Source: Ceratotherium simum simum
Lineage: Eukaryota > Chordata > Mammalia > Perissodactyla > Rhinocerotidae
Direction: 5' to 3'
Assembly: GCF_000283155.1 (NCBI RefSeq)
Contig: NW_004454170.1
Coordinates: 15,619,984-15,683,983, forward strand
Length of the DNA stretch: 64,000 nt
A model generated the notes under the pieces. That model ran no database searches and was not told the DNA's origin. It was given only the letters and a program-made list of their open reading frames with translations. This document shows, piece by piece, positions 21,438 to 32,515 of this stretch. The position numbers and the translations under genes are program-made. How positions within the stretch are numbered: the first letter of the stretch is position 1; every line of letters starts with the position of its first letter.

Positions 21438-22963
21438 AATAGACTTAAAAAGTAAAAATATAAATAGGAAGCAAGAGATTAAAAAAATGACTTTTGAAGA
21501 CTTTTAAATAACAAAACAGAATTTCTAGAAGTGAAAAATAGAGTAATTGAAATTTAAAACTCAATGACTAAGTTAAAGGGCAGGTTAGGTGCAACTGAAG
21601 AGAGAGTTAGTGAATTGGAAGATAGGTCTAAATTAATCAGAATACAATACAGAGAGGTAAAAAAGATAGTAACTCCGAAAGAGAAATTAAGGGACATGAG
21701 CAAAGAGTGAGAAAAATGAACATAAACTTTGTTGGAGTTACAGAGGAAAATGAAGCAAAAGCAATTATTTGAAAAGAAAATTACAGAGATGTTTCCAGAC
21801 TGATGAAAGAAACAAATCCACATATTTGGGAAGCCATATAAATTCTAAGAGGTTAAATAAAAAGAAACCCACACCTAAACACAGAAGAGTGAAACTGCAA
21901 AACTGCAAAACAGCAAAAATGTAGAGAAGATCTAAGCAGTTAAAGAGAAAAGACATTATATTCAAAGGAATAAAAATTAGACTTTCAGCTAGTTTACAAC
22001 AGAAACAATGGAAGGCAGAGGACAATGAAATATGTTGACTGTACTGAAAGTAACGGAGAATTCTATACCCTATCAATCTAAGAGTGGACTCGAAACAAAG
22101 GTATCTTCAGACCAAAAAAACAAAAAAAGAAAGAAAGACTTTTGCTACAGTTAGACCCTCAGAAAACTAAATTCTAAATGAAAGAGAAAAATTATCTGAG
22201 ATAGAGTTGAGATGCAAAAAGAATTGATGAGCAAACAGAATGAAATTCTATTTTATACCAACTAGATTGGAAAAACTAAGAAATCTGACAATTCCAAAAG
22301 TTAGTAAGGATGTGGAAGAGGGAAAGCTTTATGTCCTGCTGGTGGGAGTGTAAATTGGTACACTCTGGAAAACAATATGGCAATAACTTGCAAAACAGAA
22401 CTTGCACATACCCAACTCAAAAATTCACCTATTAGGTATTAACCTAGAAAAACTCTTACACATGGGGCACTGTTACAGAGGGGCACAAGACATTTAGAGG
22501 TATATTCATAGTTGCATTGTTCATAATGGCAAAACCTGCAAATAATTGAAATGTCCATCAACATAACTGTGAAATAAATAAATGATGGTATAACCATATA
22601 ATGGCATATTATTCAACATTGAAAATTAATGAATTACTACTATATATATTAATGTGACTGAATCTTAAAAATCTTAGAAACATGTTGAGTGAAAGAAGTG
22701 AGTCACCAAAGAAGTCAGATATATATGATATACATAAGACTGTATAACTAGTGTATATAACTAGACAATATTGTTTGGGGATACATTTATAGGCAATAAA
22801 AACCTTTAAAAAGCCAAAGAATGATTAAACACAGATTTCAAGAAAACAGTTACCTTTGCAGGGAAAGGAATCAAGAGGATAGGATGTGGAAGAGTCCACA
22901 TATGGATTCAACAATTGGTAAAGTTCTAGTTCTTAAGTTGGTTGTGAATTCACAAGTTCTTTT

Positions 22964-23181
22964 TTGTGAGGAAGATTAGCCGTGAGCTAACATCTAATGC
23001 CAATCCTCCTCTTTTTGCTGAGGAAGATTGGCCCTGGGCTAACATCCCATGTTCTTCTACTTTATATGGCATGCCGCTACAGCATGGCTTGACAAGCGGT
23101 GCGTCGGTACACGCCCGGGATCCGAATGCGCGAACCCGGGGTCGCCCAAGCAGAGCACGTGCACCGGACCTGCCCCCGCAG
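22964..23181 (-). mobile_element. ERE SINE in the HAL1 3' end
   Basis: Minus-strand copy with the doubled 'gaggaagattagcc...gctaac' module and 'cacagc'-like 'ctacagcatggcttgacaag' block. The 5' end is shortened: after 'agcagagcacgtgcac' it goes to 'cggacctgccccc', skipping the usual 'ttaaccgcttgcgccac'. The target duplication is poor, aagttctttt (22954-22963) versus aatttgtttt (23182-23191), two mismatches in 10. Confidence 0.85.
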
Positions 23182-23255
23182 AATTTGTTTTAATATTGTA
23201 CTCTATGACTTACATGTATATTATTTTGTAGGTATCAAATATCATAATGTAAAGA

Positions 23256-24425
23256 AATTAACATTTAGCAAAAAAAAGAAAAAGAACAGAAGAAATTTCC
23301 TTAACCTTAGTCATGAAAATCTTACAGCAAAATGGTATAGGATAAAATATTGGTGAAATATTAAAGGTGAAACATTGAAGCATGCCCTCTAAAGTCAAGA
23401 ACAAGACAAGATATTCACTGAATATCATAAATATGTCGACACTCCCCAAATTAATCAACAAATTTATTGCAATCCCAATCAAATTCCCAGCCGACTTTGG
23501 TTTTTCTTCATAGCTGCAGAACTTAACAAGTTTATCCTAAATTCATACTGAAAATATAAGTTCCAAAAACAGCCAACACAATTTTGAATAGCAATAACTC
23601 AGTGGAGGGACATGCCCCATCAGATATCCAGATTTCCTTTAAAGCTAGAATACTTGAAGGAGTATCACATTAGCAGAGAGTATACAAAGAAGCATCATAC
23701 ATGAGAGAAAGCATTACACACTAAAGAAGCAATGATGGACATTCAAAAATTGTACTAGAATAACTGCTTATCCATATGGAAAAATTCTTGTTAAAACAAG
23801 ACCCCATTTCAAAACAATCAGATTAGCCAATAGTTAAAGGGCTGACAATATCAATAACTGGTGAGGATGAAGAGCAGGGAGAATTCTCATGTGCTGCTAC
23901 TGGGGATATAAACTCATGTCCTCATCTTGGAGACCAATCTGGTAATAACTAGTAAAACAGAAGGTTTTCATACTTGATAATCCAGCATGCCACTTCTAGG
24001 TGTCTATGCTAGAAAAATGTATTACACTGTCCTGCATTGAAAAAAACTAAAAGTTAATCAACAAGAGAATGAATAAATAAATTTGACTCTATTAATCAAT
24101 GCAATATAAAAAGCAGTTAAAATGAATAAACTAGAACTACATGTATCAGCACAGAAAATAGACAAAATAGAAACAAAATTTAAGTAAAAGAAAGCAAGTT
24201 GTAGAAGTACATATATAATATAAAGCTTATATAAAATTTAAAAGATGTAAATCAATACTACTTGGATAACATATATGTAGTATATATATCAGAATATGCA
24301 TTAGAATGATATGCATAAGAATGATAAATGCCAAATTTGGGATAGTGATTACCTTTGGGTAAGGAGGGAGGGGAACAGAACTGGGAGGCACCCAGGATTA
24401 GGGTGAGCCAAGCCAGACGCCTAGG
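23256..24425 (+). repeat. Old L1 ORF2/3' fragment
   Basis: Plus-strand L1 remnant: 'gcaatcccaatcaaattccc' (end of the reverse-transcriptase/thumb region) at about 23469, 'caataactcagtggaggga', 'attagccaatagttaaaggg', 'tctcatgtgctgctactggg', then an AT-rich 3' region. Stops and gaps throughout; inactive. Confidence 0.7.
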
Positions 24426-24545
24426 GGGCAAAATATAAGGATGCATTAACTCTCAAGTTTGTGCAAGTGCAGGACACAAACCTAAGAATGAGTGCTGCCT
24501 TAAATTTTGTGCCCTCAGCACCTTACTTATCTGACCCTAGTCTTG
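24380..24545 (+). repeat. Unnamed interspersed-repeat-like block
   Basis: 'gattagggtgagccaagcca', 'gggggcaaaatataaggatg' and 'gtttgtgcaagtgcaggaca' give a strong impression of a mammalian interspersed repeat, but I cannot name it. A similar impression arises at 29220-29400. Confidence 0.4.
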
Positions 24546-26034
24546 GCCTTGTTAGGTGGGATACACAAAGACTTCAACTGCTCTCTGTGAAGTTTTATTC
24601 CTTTGTGCAAGTATCCCTATAGAGAGTGTTTACATTTGCTTCAGCTGGATTTCACATGTTTAAGACTGTAGTCGTTATATTACTTTCTTGAATTGGATTG
24701 TCACAACATGTGGATATGAGAGATTTGGATTCCAAACACAAGTGCTGTGAGGACTTGGTATAATGATTTCTCATGGAAGATTCTTTTTCTCTTTACAGAA
24801 TAACCAAGAGAAAGACATGTGACTAAGCTTGGCAGTGAGCTCTCTCTCCCATGGCTTTGCATCTTGAGCAGAGAAATGTGAGAAAAAGGAGAGAGTGGGG
24901 ACAAGTTTGGAATTTATACCAGGGGTAGTGCCCTGAGCACTGCTGACTTGGTTCCTGTCCTATTTCCAAGCCTAGTTTTCCAAACTTCTCATCAATTCTA
25001 TGAGCCTCCCAATATCCTCCAATAATTTCCCCTTTTCCTTAAATTAGTCAGAGTCAGTTTCTATTGTGTGCAATCAAAGAGCCCTAACTGATACACTTAG
25101 CCTCATGCTGTCAAACAATGAATTTATATAATTCTATTTGTTATGATTGATCCTTAGGAATCAACTCTCTCACCGTGACTTGACTTCCCATTTAGGTTTG
25201 GTAAGATTCTACAAGGAGAATGTCTACATATATGTTTTATATAAAGTCCTAACTGTCAGTGCTACCTCCTTTGGCTGAATCACTGTGAAGTTATTCATGT
25301 CCAAGGGACACACCCCTGACTTAATGTTCTCCAGTCATGGTTGTGCTATGGCCTCTGAATAAAAATTTGCTAAGCTGGCCTTGGCTATACTATAGAATTA
25401 TAATCTCAAGTCTAAGAAAATCCATCATTGCACCAACTGTGTCATTTAGAGTCATCTTACCTCCTCTGTCTTGAAAACTTCCCATATTCGAGCATGATCC
25501 TCCACCAGCCAGTGTCCTGTGCTTTCTACCTTGGTGGAAAGTTTGAATTTAGACACCATTTGAGCAGGCTCTCCCACAGGTTTCCCCTCCATCTTGAAAG
25601 AGCCAGGCAGGAGGCATTACGGATCTGTGTGGAAGAATAAAGTGTGATCCAGGTTAAAACATTAAGCAACACAAAAAGAGATATGAAAGCAAATTATCAT
25701 GCTTGATTTGCGGATAATGAGACCACTGAAGACAGTATCACAATAGGCATCAACTTTTATGGAAACTTTTTATATTTTAAATATTTATGATTTGGTATTT
25801 TAATACAAGCTTCTGGAGGTAGGGACACATTTTGATAATTGACAGTGATATAAATTTTAAAGCAAAGTAAAAAGCATCATTTGCCTGTTATACCTGCTTA
25901 TCACTTTGCTCTGGCCCCCTCAGGAGGAGAGATGGAAACGGGTGTACGTAAGACAAGCCTAAGTGATGTTTTCATATTTCCATGCCGTGTAGTGCATGTG
26001 GAAGAAGCACTGGCTATGGTGTCAGGGATTTTAC
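24546..26034. other. Unique DNA, possible worn repeats, no gene seen
   Basis: 24680-25100 ends with 'ccctaactgatac', typical of an old repeat 3' end. The remainder shows nothing I can name. The plus-strand frames at 25428-25640 and 25881-26066 lack splice signals or motifs. Confidence 0.45.
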
Positions 26035-26230
26035 TCTTCAAACATTTATTGAGCACTTGTTTATAAAAGGCTCCATGCTAGGCATATACAAATAATTCCG
26101 TAGTTTGGTACTTAACCTTAAGAAGCTTAGTTAGTGTCTCAGGGCAGAAAGAGTTGTAAACAAGTCATCACAATATAGTGTATTACAGCATAATGTGTGA
26201 AACGCCACAATAATCATGTCTCCAAACTGC
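26035..26230 (-). repeat. L2 LINE 3' fragment
   Basis: 'caaacatttattgagcactt' at about 26039 and 'ggctccatgctaggcatata' at about 26069 are the reverse complement of the L2 3' end. The downstream sequence is diverged. Confidence 0.75.
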
Positions 26231-26264
26231 AGTGGAAGCACAGAGGAAGATTCTCTTCGATATT

Positions 26265-26345
26265 TATTGGCTGTGTCACTTTCCTGAGCCTCAGTTTCAT
26301 CAGCAGTTTCTGTAAAGACAATATTTAAGAATTGATACCAATTCT
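26265..26345 (+). repeat. MIR core fragment
   Basis: 'tggctgtgtcactttcctga' followed by 'gcctcagtttcatcagcagt' is the MIR 'tgtgaccttgggcaa...cctcagtttcctcatctgt' core. Confidence 0.75.
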
Positions 26346-26394
26346 ATAAAGTGTACTTCCTTGACATCTTTCCATCTGCCACTGGCTTGTTTGG

Positions 26395-26935
26395 AATCAC
26401 ATCATGTCTGCTCAGTACCATACTGTCCTAAGAGACCTCCTTGCCTCCATTCAAGTCCCCCTGAATCTACCCTTCTCAGGGTAATTTTTCTAAAAAATAA
26501 ATCTGATAATGATGTTTCACCTACCTAAAACTTTTCCTAGAGAACAAAATCCAAACACTTTAAAATGGTATCCAAGGCCTTTTGTGTCTGGCTTCCTCCA
26601 CGTCCCCTCTCCCACCATGCCCTGCTGCCTCCTCAGCCACCCTGATTCAGACATTTGAAAGTATTTATGGATCTCAAATATATCCAATACATTTAGCCTT
26701 TGTTTGTGACACCTCCCCTCCACCCCCCACTCCAAGAGAATAAGGACACCTCCTCCTTTGTTACTCTCTCTGTATACTCTGGACAGATTTCTATCATGTC
26801 ACCTATAACACTTTACTATATTTATTTGCTTTCAACTCTATTTCCACCTTCTGGTCTTTTAAGCATCTTGACACTAGAGATGGTGCCATATACAGGGTAA
26901 GTACTAAATAAATGTTTGAAAAATTAGTTAATTCA
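26395..26935 (+). repeat. L2 LINE 3' half
   Basis: Plus-strand L2: 'aatttttctaaaaaataaatctg', 'aaaatccaaacactttaaaatgg', 'ccaaggccttttgtgtctgg', and the end 'gtaagtactaaataaatgtttg' at about 26896-26917. The blocks keep their consensus order. Confidence 0.85.
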
Positions 26936-27027
26936 GTAAATCATGAGAATCCAGTGAAAATGAGGCAGCAGATCTAATATATTCAAATAACAGGTGTTAA
27001 AGTCAAGTTACTTCTTCTCCTTAACTT

Positions 27028-27682
27028 TGTGGGAGATCGAGATTTGGCCACCCTGAACTATATCTCTTTACCTTGATTGTTTTCTCTGACGGACATTTGA
27101 CCTCCCCCACTAACTGCCTAAAGAATTTGACATAGAAGATCTGTTCCAGGAAGGAGTTACTATCTGATGGCTGTAATATAATGTAAAATAGATGTTACAA
27201 TAGGAAAGGCACCAACAAGCCCATCATATCAAAAATTCTGTCTCTCTGGCCACATTCTCTAGGTGGCTCTGCAAGGAGTTGCCAGACAAACATTTACATT
27301 TATAAGGCAATTCTCCATTTGTAAAGGTATGTCCCTCTCTGTATTGGGAAGAGGGGGGATGACCTCATTTCTAGAAACTTATCAATGTGGAAAGTGAGGC
27401 CTTAAATCTGCACAATAACCTTACTCTTGTTTACTGTGCTTTAGTGGTAATCTCCTGTAACTGACTCCCCCAACATCCTCCTTTGTCTTTAGCTGAAGAT
27501 GGTATTTAAGACGAGAATCTCTGCTATTGTGTTGAGAAACTCAGTGTCCCTGGTTTCTCCCATGTATACATGTTATTAAACTTGGCATTATTTTCTCCTG
27601 CTAACCTGTCTTGTTAATTATTTGGCCAGCCATAAGAACCTTAAGGGAAAGGGCAGAGGGGGATTCTCCCTCTTCCCCCACA
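27028..27682 (+). mobile_element. Solo ERV1-like LTR (655 bp)
   Basis: It begins TGTGGGAGA and ends TTCCCCCACA, an inverted terminal repeat. It is flanked on both sides by actt (27024-27027 and 27683-27686), a perfect 4-bp target duplication as made by gammaretrovirus-like (ERV1) integrases. A TATTTAA at 27503-27509 and an ATTAAA polyadenylation signal at 27575-27580 give plus orientation. The 3' part ('ctcagtgtccctggtttctc', 'gccagccataagaacc') is of ERV1 LTR style. No proviral interior is present. Confidence 0.85.
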
Positions 27683-27686
27683 ACTT

Positions 27687-28790
27687 TTTTATTGACTTAG
27701 TGGGCTGTAAGTTCTTTATAAGAAAGGACCAAGTCTAACATTTATCGTGTCCCCCCAAGCAGCTAATACTGCAAGCTGCAATTACTCAGTAGTTAACAAC
27801 AGACTAGTTTTCATGGAAATGTCTTCAAGGAATTGAGCATGTCTGCAAAAAAGCAGGTCTTATGCTCACACAACCTACTGCCCAAATAAAAGTAAATGGA
27901 AATTGGCATTGATAAGCCAGGCAGGGGTGGTAGGTCAGAGGATTTGAGAAAAGTGTCTCCTGCAGCAGAGTTACTTCTCTACCTCACATGCCCCATCTGT
28001 AAGCCATACAGAGCAAGCAATCTGCTTCAGAGAGCAGTGATGAGGAAGCTGCTAACCAAAACCACTGTGCAGTACTTACAGACACGGAGCACTTAATGCA
28101 CTCCCACTAGGAACCAGGAAACAGAACCTTTATAATTAATGATCAAAGTTCTGAGTGGACATGCTAATAAATGATGCTGACACATACATGCAAGGAAATA
28201 AACAAAAGAGAGTCATGTGGAGGTTTCAGTCCAAAAAAATGAAATTAAAATAAACAGGCAAAATGGAAACATGCCAGATTAGTAGGGAAGGAAATTCCAC
28301 TGTTGTTACTGGAGATAATACTGTAAACAACAAATAATAAATCAAAACAAAGTGGAAAAACCACATGAAATGGCTTTGGCTGTATCCTTTGTATATCATG
28401 GAAATGTAACTGGATAAAATAGACAAACTACAACATCTCAGGGTGAACAATGGAACATCTGTAAGTGTAATGTATCCCAGTGACTGCACGGCTCTTCTCC
28501 GCTGTCTGCCCACAGCTGCTTTCTCATCTCCGCAGTGTGGGTGAAAGTTGGCAAATTTTCAGTGTTGGAGACTGAACTCTACTGTGTACTGACTTCCCAC
28601 AGATTGTTCCTTACCCTGTTTGGGAAGAAGATGCAATTCTGAGTTTTAAACCACTCCAAAGCACTTGGGAACTAAGGGCGGACGCAGAGAGGCAGCCAGC
28701 TCTTATGAGCTCTTCAAGCATTTTGAGATCCTCCACCCCATTGAGGCCCTTTCACCATCCTCAGTATATCTGCCCACTCACAAAAAAATG
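27687..28790. other. Unique DNA, no gene seen
   Basis: 27690-27770 ('ggctgtaagttctttataag') may be a worn L2 3' end. Nothing else can be named. The frames at 27896-28096 and 28226-28513 show no domain. Confidence 0.4.
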
Positions 28791-28794
28791 ACCA

Positions 28795-28990
28795 TATATA
28801 CTATGTATATGAGCTTCCATTTGTACTAGGTATTTTCCACATTATCTCTAATCCATAAATAACCCTGCAAGGTAGATATCACCATTTTCCAGCAAGGAAA
28901 AATTAGATTCAGACAGTTTAAGTAACCTTAATACACTGCTGGAAAGTTGTAGAGTTCCCAAGTTCATGCTCTCTCTCCTAGGTCAGTTCA
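28795..28990 (-). repeat. MIR SINE
   Basis: Reverse complement of MIR: 'ttgtactaggtattttccac', 'cctgcaaggtagatatcacc', 'attttccagcaaggaaaaat'. The remaining tRNA-like part fades near 28980. Confidence 0.8.
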
Positions 28991-29209
28991 GAAGACCTTC
29001 AAACCCCCACCCCATCGCTTGTGGAATGTGACCTCCCTCTCTTGCCCCTACCCCCATGGACTAGAATTAGTCTCAGTGCCATAGATAACTGGAACAACAG
29101 TGGCCCCCTGAGAGATGGTCACATCTGATGAGTATATGGATAAGAGCGGGATAAATAGAGGGAGGGAAACATTATGGGAACACAGATCATTCCTTTTCCT
29201 TTTTACTCC

Positions 29210-29410
29210 CATCTCAACTTCTGATCAGGGCAGGCTTTATGGGTGTGACCTGTGCAGTCACACAGGATCCCGTGCTCAGAAGGGTCCCATGTTGTTGAAT
29301 GCTCTGCTGTCACTGTCCTGAAATTCTTAATTTTTGAACAAGGGGCCATGCATTTTCATTTTGCACTTGGGCCCCAAAATTATATAGCCAATCCTGCTGC
29401 TGACCCATCT
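29210..29410 (+). repeat. Unnamed interspersed-repeat-like block
   Basis: 'gggcaggctttatgggtgtg', 'cctgtgcagtcacacaggat' and 'gaacaaggggccatgcattt' resemble a common mammalian interspersed repeat I cannot name. The overlapping frames 29115-29446 are by-products. Confidence 0.45.
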
Positions 29411-30470
29411 TTTTCCTTTTCAAATCTAAAGTTCCAATTTTGTTAGAATTAAAACAGGAGGCAGATTGTGGACCTTCTTCTACCTCTGAAATGCTGCATG
29501 TCTTATAGTTGAACTACTGTCTTCTTTCTTAAAACACACAGTCAAGACTTACAAGCCAACTTCCATGCAAATACCACTAATATGAGCCCACTTAACAGAT
29601 AAGATGAAATACACTGGCAGAATCTTCAACTCTATTTAATAATTGGCCTAAAACATCATAAGCCTTATGAGCTCTTTTGGAAATCAATTTTTAAGAACTG
29701 TCATTCTAAAACACCTGGTACCCAAAACAGAATTTTTTTCAAACCACTGGATAGTGAGATCATCCTTGAGTTAGAGGAGGAAGGAAGCTGTATGTATATA
29801 AAGGCAAATATCTTATCAGAGAACACAGAAGCAAAATTTTGCTCAAAAATTTAAAAAGAAAATTGCTTGAGAACTGTTTTTTCCAATTGTAAAAGAGTCG
29901 TGATTATACACTGTCTCTACTGCACGAAACAGAGAAGGAAAATAGGAACAGGGAAGACAAGTCTGACAGAATGGAAGAAACATGCTTTCACTTGACACTG
30001 AGAAACAATTTGCAGATAAGAAAAGTCATGTAAGGGTCTTTGAGGTCACTTTGCCTTCAAATCCTAGAGCCCTAACATTTCCATCAAAGCTGAAGGTTTT
30101 TTAATTTTTATTTTTTAAGTTAGGTTAAATCCAAAGACCATTTTAATCAATATTTATAAATCCTAGCTATATTATAAGAAATTGATAACAGTTAGAAATT
30201 GGTGAAAATAATAATTTATAATTATGACTATATAAATAATCAAAAATAACTATATGATCATTATTAATGAGAAAGTATGTGTTTCCTTAAACAAATTTAT
30301 TTCTTTAAAATTTGTGCTTTTAAAGTCTGTATTTTCTTTTTAAAATATTTACTACACTATGCTTATGATATTATATATAATATATAATAATAACATTTCT
30401 CTCATTCCTTCACAAATAATCATTGTCTATAGGTCATAATATTTTCTATGGTCAAAACAAAGAACTCAGT
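29411..30470. other. Unique AT-rich DNA, no gene seen
   Basis: Includes a very AT-rich stretch at 30090-30400 with a tatataatatataat-type palindromic run near 30370-30390. No repeat family or gene is seen. Confidence 0.45.
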
Positions 30471-30487
30471 TGATGGCTTCATATCTT

Positions 30488-30744
30488 CTTTTTTTTTTAT
30501 TTATTTTTTTTGTGAGGAAGATCCGCCCTGAGCTAACATCTGCCAATCCTCCTCTTTTTGCTGAGGAAGACTGGCCCTGGGCTAACATCTGTGCCCATCT
30601 TCCTCCACTTTATATGGGACGCCCCCACAGCATGGCCTGACAAGCAGTGCGTCGGTGCACACCCGGGATCCGAACCTGAGAACCCCAGGCCACCGCAGCA
30701 GAGCGCGTGCACTTAACCGCTTGCGCCACTGGGCCGGCCCCAGG
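30488..30744 (-). mobile_element. ERE SINE
   Basis: Full minus-strand copy: T-rich tail from 30488, the doubled 'gaggaagatc/gaggaagact' module, 'cacagcatggcctgacaagc', a B-box remnant (gatccgaacc), and the gggccggcccc head at 30731-30741. The target duplication is tggcttcatatctt (30474-30487) versus tggcttcgtatctt (30745-30758), one mismatch in 14. Confidence 0.95.
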
Positions 30745-30811
30745 TGGCTTCGTATCTTAAACGCTCAATAAGTACTAAAAGTAAATAAGCAGCTTCTCAG
30801 GGGCTAATCTT

Positions 30812-31543
30812 TTTTTTTTTAATTTTTTGTTTATTGCAGTAACATTGGTTTATTACATTGTATAAATTTCAGGTGTACATCATTATACTTCTCCTTCTGC
30901 ATAGATTACATCATGTTCACCACCCAAATACTAATTACAACCCATCACCACCCACATGTACCGAATTATCCCTTTCGCCCTCCCTCCCCCCTTCCCCTCT
31001 GGTAACCACCAATCCAATCTCTGTCCCTATGTGTTTGTTTATTGTTGTTATTATCTACTAATTAATGAAGGAAATCATACAGTATTTGACCTTCTCCCTC
31101 TGACTTATTTCACTTTGCATAATACCCTCAATGTCCATCCATGTTGTCACAAATGGCTGGATTTCCATTGTGTATATATACCACATCTTCTTTACCCATT
31201 CGTCCCTCGATGGGCACTTAGGTTGCTTCCAAGTCTTGGCTATTGTGAATAACGCTGCAATGAACACAGGGGTGCATGTATCTTTATGCATTGGTGTTTT
31301 CAAGTTCTTTGGATAAATACCCAGCAGTGGAATAGCTGGATCATATGGTAGTTCTAGCCTTGATTTTTTGAAGAATCTCCATACTGTTTTCCGTAGTGGC
31401 TGCACCAGTTTGCACTCCCACCAGCAGTGTACGAGAGTTCCCTTCTCTCCACATCCTCTCCAACACATGTTGTTTCCTGTCTTGTTAATTATAGCCATTC
31501 TGACGGGCGTGAGGTGATATCTCATTGTAGTTTTGATTTGCAT
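30812..31543 (-). mobile_element. Young 5'-truncated L1, 732 bp
   Basis: Minus-strand L1 3' end with T-run (its A-tail) at 30812-30820. It is flanked by a perfect 18-bp target duplication, ttctcaggggctaatctt, at 30794-30811 and 31544-31561. Only the ORF2 C-terminus and the 3' UTR were copied, as usual for target-primed reverse transcription that stops early. The ORF2 frame is open from the truncation point to its stop, so this is the least decayed L1 in the window. Confidence 0.96.
31058..31543 (-). pseudogene. L1 ORF2 C-terminal fragment (161 codons)
   Basis: Open from the 5' truncation of the L1 insertion to a stop at 31058. It encodes the C-terminal region of L1 ORF2p, beyond the reverse transcriptase. 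The Cys-rich segment [18 protein letters not shown] shows the family's CX3CX7HX4C spacing, followed by the conserved [10 protein letters not shown] stretch. It has no endonuclease or polymerase domain and no promoter, so it cannot function. The first Met of this frame is internal to ORF2p and is not a real start. Confidence 0.92.
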
Positions 31544-31561
31544 TTCTCAGGGGCTAATCTT

Positions 31562-32325
31562 AAAAATAAGTATTAAGTGACAATCTAAGAACACAAAAAA
31601 TTGCCATTACTAGTGTCTCTTTGTGCCATTTGATAAAAATTATCCCTAACTCCCATCAACAACCCTTTTGAAACACGGCTTTAAAAATAAGTGCTAGGGC
31701 ACAGTTTCACTGAAATCTGTATTTATTTTAATAATCTCCATGCTGGACTTTGTTTGATAAATCAATCTGCACTTTACTGAATTGGACTTTCCTTCCTATG
31801 ACAGTAAATAATGTATGAGACATCCCTCTAAATTATTATCTTTTTTCTCCACCCTCTCCTCTTTACATATTTTTGGAAGGAAAAGAAAGTGTTTAATATT
31901 CAGAACCTCACTAGAATGGTTGGTGTTTCTTGTCTTTATCCATTAGGGCCATGCTTTTCTTCTGCCCCTGCAGATTCCATCATAAGTATTAATAACACAG
32001 TATTTCTGCTTTATTCCCTTTCCACACACAAACTCTTGCTTCTGCCTGAAGAAATCTTTTGATTTTTTAACTCGACTCAGATTTCTTCTAATCTTGAAGA
32101 TGTCTGACATTTGCCCTGTTCCAGTCTCTTCTCACGATTGCTTATCTTTCTGCCATTTCTTTGCTCCTACCTTCTCTCATCCTCATTCTTCTTCCTAATG
32201 AGCTGGGGTCCTGTCCAGATAAGACAGGTTTGTTTATCTCTCTCTCCTAGTATCTTCAACTCTTCCACCTAAAAGTCTATCTATCAAGAACAGTCTGTGC
32301 ATTTTAGTTTTACTCGAAGGTTCAG
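31562..32325. other. Unique DNA, no gene seen
   Basis: No repeat or exon is recognised. Sequence is C/T-rich around 32090-32220. Confidence 0.45.
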
Positions 32326-32327
32326 AA

Positions 32328-32515
32328 TAGCATAGAACAAAGAGCACTGAAATTCCAGTCAGAAGACTTTGGTTCAAATCATGAAGCTACAGTAAATTCT
32401 CTAAGTCACCCTTGATCAAACCATTTCACTTTTCTCAGCCTCAGTTTCCTCATCTTTAATAAGAATAGATAGACTACAAGACTGCTGAGACCCCTTACAG
32501 ATATAAAATAAAGCA
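32328..32515 (+). repeat. MIR SINE
   Basis: Plus-strand MIR: 'caaagagcactgaaattcca', 'ctttggttcaaatcatgaag', 'ctcagcctcagtttcctcat', and 'taagaatagatagactacaa'. Most of the element is present. Confidence 0.92.

Larger units (their letters stand above)
19765..23255 (+). mobile_element. HAL1 (half-L1) element, broken by three insertions
   Basis: Plus-strand HAL1 remnant. The 5' region near 19770 reads 'cagcagtatggtggactgaa'. The ORF1-like body at 21450-22200 includes 'gtttccagactgatgaaaga' and 'aacagaaacaatggaaggca'. It then passes straight to an L1-like 3' end, with 'gctggtgggagtgtaaattg' at 22336 and 'tcataatggcaaaacc' at 22521. HAL1 elements encode an ORF1-like protein without reverse transcriptase and relied on L1 for movement. 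The frame here is shattered. Foreign segments: an old repeat at about 20006-20480, a solo LTR at 20992-21437 and an ERE at 22964-23181. Confidence 0.75.

Noticed and set aside
30360..30400. Palindromic tatataatatataat stretch as a possible cruciform or origin
   Set aside because: It is ordinary AT-rich low-complexity DNA and no other signal accompanies it.
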